Of a stretch of DNA of 64,000 nucleotides, positions 59,115 through 64,000 are shown one piece after another. This stretch comes from Ursus arctos (Eukaryota; Chordata; Mammalia; Carnivora; Ursidae): assembly GCF_023065955.2 (NCBI RefSeq), contig NW_026622897.1, forward strand, positions 8,375,001 to 8,439,000. The letters run 5' to 3'. Every line of letters starts with the position of its first letter. Within the stretch, counting starts at the first letter, position 1. The notes beneath the pieces were generated by a model. That model made no database searches. It saw nothing but the letters and a program-made list of their open reading frames with translations, and was not told the DNA's origin. Made by a program: the position numbers and the translations under genes.

Positions 59115-60365
59115 TGCTGAATATTGGATTGGGGGCTTATGGAACTTGGCACCCCCTGGCTGTTTCACTCAGGAAAGAGGACTAAAACCAGAATACACAA
59201 AGAAGTTTCTAGTTCGTGTTGCCAAACCAGAAACTTCTCCAAGTGCGACAGCCCCAGGCCAGTACTGTTTCTGTGCCTGGCACATGGGGTACTTAAAATC
59301 CCTGTCCACCTGTAGACCATGGGTTCATCTGGAGTTCCTTGTCCGTGGGAACACAGTGTTTTATTCTGCTCTGAGGACAACAAACCGAAGGCCTTAACCA
59401 ATGGGGATGGATGATCCCGCTCCCGTAGGGGCATGGCTGCTATTATCTGGATCCTGGGAATTGGATGCGTCACTCCTGTGTGTTACAGTATTTTAATTGG
59501 CCTCAATGGTTGCAGCAATCAGAGTCCCAGCATTTGTACTCACAGACAAGGCAAAGGTACCAGCTTTTTTGCTGCTTTGCAGCTATTGTAAACCAAGAGT
59601 AACTCATGAGGTGGTACCAAAGATGAAAGCCCACTCTTCAGGGATTTTTTGGACCGGACATGGATGGTGCTGAATTGTTGATTGGATGGAAAAAGGGCTT
59701 CCCATATTATGCTATACTTTGCTAAAACCATGATGAAGTAAGACCTTGGGTTGCCTCTTGTGTCTTAACTGGTTCTGCAACTTGTCCTTTAGCCCACAGA
59801 GGGCACATTTCATGTACTGCTAGTTTTCTCTGGGGACTCGTTCACTGTAGAGCCGTTTTCCCCCTTCCAACTGACGAACTTTGTGTTTGAAAGGAATAAG
59901 GAGTTAAAGTCTCCTTAAAAATCTAGGCGGGTATGGAAAGGTGCTGCTACCCATATTTTCTTGACTTTCTTTCTCTCATGACTTCCTTTAGCTCACGGTA
60001 TCTCCTTTGTAGTCAAAAGGAGACAGATCATTAATTTCAGTATTTGTGATTTATGAGTACTGAGCATGAGTTACTGGTCTGCCCCTCTTCATTTCAAGTT
60101 ATTTTCTATTATATATTTAGTCTAGGTTGATCCTTTAGGGCACAATAGGAACCAGGGGTGTGGAGCATGAGCTGTGAATGGCAGTGTTGATTCTGGGTAA
60201 AAAAAAAAAAACAAAAACCTAGAATCCTTTCTCATGTGCAACATTGTCAAGTGTAGAAGCTAAAAGAAAAGAGTTAAACTTCCAGAGATTACTTAAAAAC
60301 TTGGGTTTTCTCATTTACCAAGCACCATCAACTAATCAGCCATATATATGTATATACATATATAT

Positions 60366-60368
60366 GCA

Positions 60369-60408
<40 letters not shown>
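60366..60408. repeat. (CA)n microsatellite in the 3' UTR
   Basis: About 20 CA units preceded by a TATATG/TACATA run. CA repeats in a 3' UTR can bind hnRNP L; no function is shown here. Confidence 0.9.
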
Positions 60409-60409
<1 letters not shown>

Positions 60410-62359
60410 ATATTCATTCCCAAAAGCAGTCGGCCTGTGACCACCAATGTACACTGCCAACCAGAAGAGTCAGACAAGTCAGTTCTGGGTTCTTGACCTG
60501 TCTCTAGTTCATCTCCCTTTGCCAGCTATTTCAACAGACTACTCATTGGAGCTCTGAAATGACATTTTGTTGTTTTATATAGATGTGTCTTTTAAAATAG
60601 TTCATGTTTGGAGAATTCTTTTGTACTCATTTGCTTTTTGTCTGAGAACCATGTCTATTTTTATAACTCGAGTGTGAGTTCTGTATGTTCTCACATTCTG
60701 TATACTGTATCCATTTTCTAGAGAACCCAGTAGCTTTTATACAGGCTCTTCTCTTCTTAGCCCTTGTGGTTTCAGAACAAGCTTTATTTTATTACAAGTA
60801 TACTAATGACAACTAACTCCTGGTTCTAATTCTACCTGCCATTTTGGTTGTGGAGGTAGTTTTACGTAATCTATTTGATTGCTCCTCTGGCAGACAGAAG
60901 GAGCTCAAAAGACACCTGCTATCTTTCAGTAAGTTTACTTGATCTTCTCCTACTGAAGAATTTCTCATTAGAAATGACTTGGAAAGTTTGGGAAAGCCAT
61001 TCAAAAGCAAGAATAATTCATTATGAAAGCAAACAGAAGAAAACAGGATATTCTGAGTCCCTTCCCCGCCCCCACCAGGAAGTCTGGAGAAAAGGTCCTC
61101 ATGTCACCAATTTCTCTGTTGCATGAATTTTAGTGTTTTGCTATAAGACAGCATGAGGGTTATCAGGCCAAAATTCATTATTGTATTTCCAGTACAATTT
61201 ATCTTGAGTATCTGTCTCTTTAGTTTTTACTTGTCAGTTTTCTTTGAGCAAACATTCTTACCATTATGTAGAATTTAGCTTTTCGGAGAAAATTAAATGA
61301 GAGAAAATTTTCAAAGTCCTCGACCTTATTTGGCTTTTCTATCTCTGTGCTTTGGAAGAGGAGCTGCATGGCCTTAGTGCCTCCACAGAAAGCTGAAGTT
61401 GAGTTTAGGGGAGAGAATGAGATAATTTTTTCCCCTTCAGCTCATTAATCTCATATGCCCTGGGTAATAACTAAACACCCCCATTACAGGATGTCACTCC
61501 AGTAATTCTTGTGTACAATGTGTTGGTAATCCCCATTCCAGTTTCTAAAGACAGGAGCCTTCTGAGGAAGCATGTGCATTGGTTCCTTCTGGTTTGAATA
61601 GATTCCTGTTTTTCCACTACGGCTGCACTCGAAGCCTCCGGACTTATTCAGAGTATTGTCCCCTGGTGACATTTGTGTGGGATAGTCCATCCTAATACTG
61701 AAATTCTCTTTCTTTGAAAAAAACTAAGGAACTAGAATGTTTACAGTTCATAAAATAACCTCTAAACTCTGTGAGATTAAAAAAATGATCCTCACAAAAA
61801 CTAGAAGAAAGCTCAATTCCTTTAAAAGTCTTCACTTAAAAACTGACAACTATTCTCACTCAGTTCCCTAAATTAGCTGGAATTGGAACACTTTACAATT
61901 TGTACCTAAAGAATTTGGGTTAAATTTAGTTAATGGCGTTACTTACTGATTAACAGTTCAGCTCTTTTTGAGCAGGATGGTTGTAAATTAGGGAAAAAAT
62001 CTTTATGTTCTACATCCAATCCAAGAGGACTCTAATTACTTAAGAACATTTATGTCATAATAATTTTCATTTTTTCCATAAAATAAGCATTATGATTGCA
62101 CACTCCTATTGTCTGAATTTATGTAAGAGGTATAGCTTGCTTAAAAATATATGTAAAGTTATATTTTCTTAGAAACATGGATGTTTGCAACCATTGCTTT
62201 CATAGAGATTACCACCATGCATTCTCCCTGTTTTATGTTTTCATGAAGACTGTGTTATACCAGAGGCTTCTGATTATCAAAGTGATAACCAGTTTTAACT
62301 GCCTGTATGTACCAGATTTGTGAACTAATTAAAAAAGAAAAAAGCAGAAACAAACCATG

Positions 62360-62365
62360 AATAAA
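62360..62365 (+). terminator. Probable DIXDC1 polyadenylation signal AATAAA
   Basis: Canonical hexamer in ATGAATAAAATGG about 3.25 kb after the stop codon, with a weaker ATTAAA 32 bp upstream and a T/GT-rich element about 40 bp downstream. It is the best-placed canonical hexamer I noticed in the 3' region; earlier ATTAAA variants exist near 61.29 kb. Confidence 0.5.
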
Positions 62366-62389
62366 ATGGAGTTTGCAAACTAAATACCA

Positions 62390-63829
62390 TTAATCATTTT
62401 CACTTGTGTTTATCGACCGAAATTAATCAGCAAAGCCATTAACATTTAGTGCAAGTCAATTTCCTCAAGTGATCTCCCTGGTAGCATGTTTACTCATTAC
62501 CTGGGGAGCAGAGATAAGGATTACTTTAGTACTATAGATATTTTACCATTGGCATTTCAAATGTAAGCACAAAACACATTATTGTCAAAGAAAATTCATT
62601 GATTTATCACCTCTTTAGCACTTTCCTGTTTGTTACACTATGGATGCTCTCGAAGCCTCTTGACTTATTCAGAGTATTATATATAAATGTGTGAACAAAT
62701 AAGAACCTGAGTACAAACTGTATGACCACATTTTTTAATGAAAAAGCAAGAAACACTAAACAGATACTTTCAGAAGTGTGCATTTAAAAGAACCAGAATT
62801 TCCAAGTTAATTTGAAAGCTGCCTTCCTACAACTTAGGTCAGCTTCATTTATCACTTCAATTTAAATGTTTTCTGTATCTACATTTTTAGTCCTGAGCTT
62901 TTACCTGGCTTGCAATTACATATTTTCAACTATTAATTATAAGCAATTTTAATTGGGTCATTATGTTAAAATTAAATATGTAAAGAGCTTAACTCAAATC
63001 TTTCATTACCCGGTAATTCCTCTTTGCATCTACCCATTTCCCATCAGTTGTCATTCTACTTCAAACCTTAGAATCTCGAGCCTTCCTTTTCCTTAAATTC
63101 TGTTATCCAATCTGTGTAGGGGAGTTCAGACCTGCCTCTCAGGGCTGATTTGACAAACCTAAGAATTCCTAGCCTACCTCTGGAGTAAACTTACCACCCT
63201 GCACTGTTTGACCTGTGCCTTCCTGTGATTTAACTACACCTGTCAAAAGTATATTCAAATGCAAACCGGCTATGCACTGAAAAATGCAAACTCAGGTTTA
63301 CGCAATCCTACCTAAGTAAGTGAACAGCAAACTGAAGACAGTATCATATAAAGGCTAATTTAGATCCAGTTATTAAATTCAAATATAGTGGAAGTAGTAA
63401 GATATTCTGATCAATTCCAAATCATTAAAACATTTTCATAATAATTTATAAAGTTACAGTATAAGTCCTTTCACTAATCACAGGTATTCTTCCAATAGTT
63501 ATTTATAAGTAGTTTTACATAATTGTAATATAATTACTCTATTCTTATAATTTCAAATGTGCCTTTCCATATAATCCGGAAAGTTTCTATTTCTCAGTTG
63601 TATTGCCTATGTATTACTGTTAGGCATCTGTGATTGCTCAAACTTTCCTCATTCTTGGAGAGTTATGTTTATCAGTTCTTTTTGTTACAAAGACACTAAA
63701 ACGGTTTTTACCTTGTTCTGAATGCTTTAAGGGTACTAGAATAGAATTTTGGGGAAAGATGTAAACATTTTTCCCAGTCTGTTACTTCTTATACCACCAT
63801 CTATAAAAACAAACATTGCACTCGGTCCA
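62390..63829. other. Intergenic DNA after DIXDC1, no recognised feature
   Basis: AT-rich, no gene or repeat recognised apart from the second copy of a 3' UTR duplicated segment at 62623-62678. In human the next gene is DLAT (from memory), but nothing of it is visible here. Confidence 0.5.
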
Positions 63830-64000
63830 CTCAACAAGTGCATCTTTTTCTCTACAATCTCATTAATACTGGGTTTTTGCTTTTTAAAGTTTACTACTTT
63901 AGTAGGTATGAAATAGTGCCTCCTGGCTGTTTTAATTTTCCAAATGTTTAATTACTAGCAAGGGTGAACATATTTTCACATGTTGGTTTTTCCTATTTCT
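63830..64000 (-). mobile_element. Old L1 ORF2 fragment, cut by the window edge
   Basis: TAGTAGGTATGAAATAGTGC, then CTGTTTTAATTTTCCAAATG and ATTACTAGCAAGGGTGAACA resemble the reverse of L1 ORF2 C-terminal coding text. Continues past the window. Confidence 0.5.

Larger units (their letters stand above)
59115..62385 (+). other. DIXDC1: DIXDC1 3' untranslated region (probable)
   Basis: No reading frame of interest follows the stop. The most convincing end is an AATAAA at 62360-62365, preceded by ATTAAA at 62328-62333 and followed by a GT-rich stretch near 62403-62412, which predicts cleavage around 62375-62395 and a 3' UTR of about 3.3 kb. The UTR is free of carnivore SINEs and L1 but holds a CA microsatellite and a diverged 55-bp duplicated segment. 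The exact end cannot be proven without transcript data. Confidence 0.6.

Noticed and set aside
60366..60408. Regularly spaced repeats considered as an array of biological interest
   Set aside because: A plain CA microsatellite; no CRISPR-like spacers occur anywhere in this vertebrate DNA.
60244..60507. 87-codon open frame in the 3' UTR
   Set aside because: It runs through the CA microsatellite (HTHTHT) and has no support.

Overview
This window is mammalian nuclear DNA, almost certainly from a carnivoran and probably a bear or giant panda. The evidence is more than a dozen tRNA-Lys-derived carnivore SINEs, several matching the form I know from bear/panda genomes, plus carnivore-type L1 3' ends and older L2, MIR, MER5A and Tigger copies. 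Family-level placement rests on memory of SINE consensus text and is inference.

One protein-coding gene fills the window: DIXDC1 (DIX domain containing 1, also called Ccd1), on the + strand. All 20 coding exons could be placed from the start codon at 2809 to the stop at 59112-59114. Every junction is GT-AG, every phase matches, and the joined CDS is 2052 nt (683 residues), the length I recall for the human protein. Exons 1-4 encode the N-terminal calponin-homology (CH) domain, exons 7-14 the central coiled coil, and exons 18-20 the C-terminal DIX domain.

Layout: 1-2.1 kb is upstream DNA with old repeats. 2.1-2.9 kb is a GC-rich promoter with an unusual TG/CG-alternating tract and exon 1. 2.9-25.2 kb is a 22 kb first intron crowded with nested L1, SINE, L2 and MIR copies and purine/pyrimidine tracts. 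25.2-31.7 kb carries exons 2-5. 33.2-34.5 kb is a second CpG island with an alternative first exon (ATG at 34453), whose 23-nt coding part joins exon 6 in phase and predicts a 472-residue isoform lacking the CH domain. 37.3-50.4 kb carries exons 6-17, 56.5-59.1 kb exons 18-20. The 3' UTR follows, ending probably near 62.38 kb. The remaining 1.6 kb is intergenic.

DIXDC1 is a cytoplasmic scaffold: the CH and adjacent region bind actin, the coiled coil mediates oligomerisation, and the DIX domain co-polymerises with Dishevelled and Axin in Wnt signalling. The two promoters give one isoform with the CH/actin module and one without it. I found no other gene, no RNA gene, and no sign of an undescribed biological system. 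The interesting points concern gene structure and repeat history.
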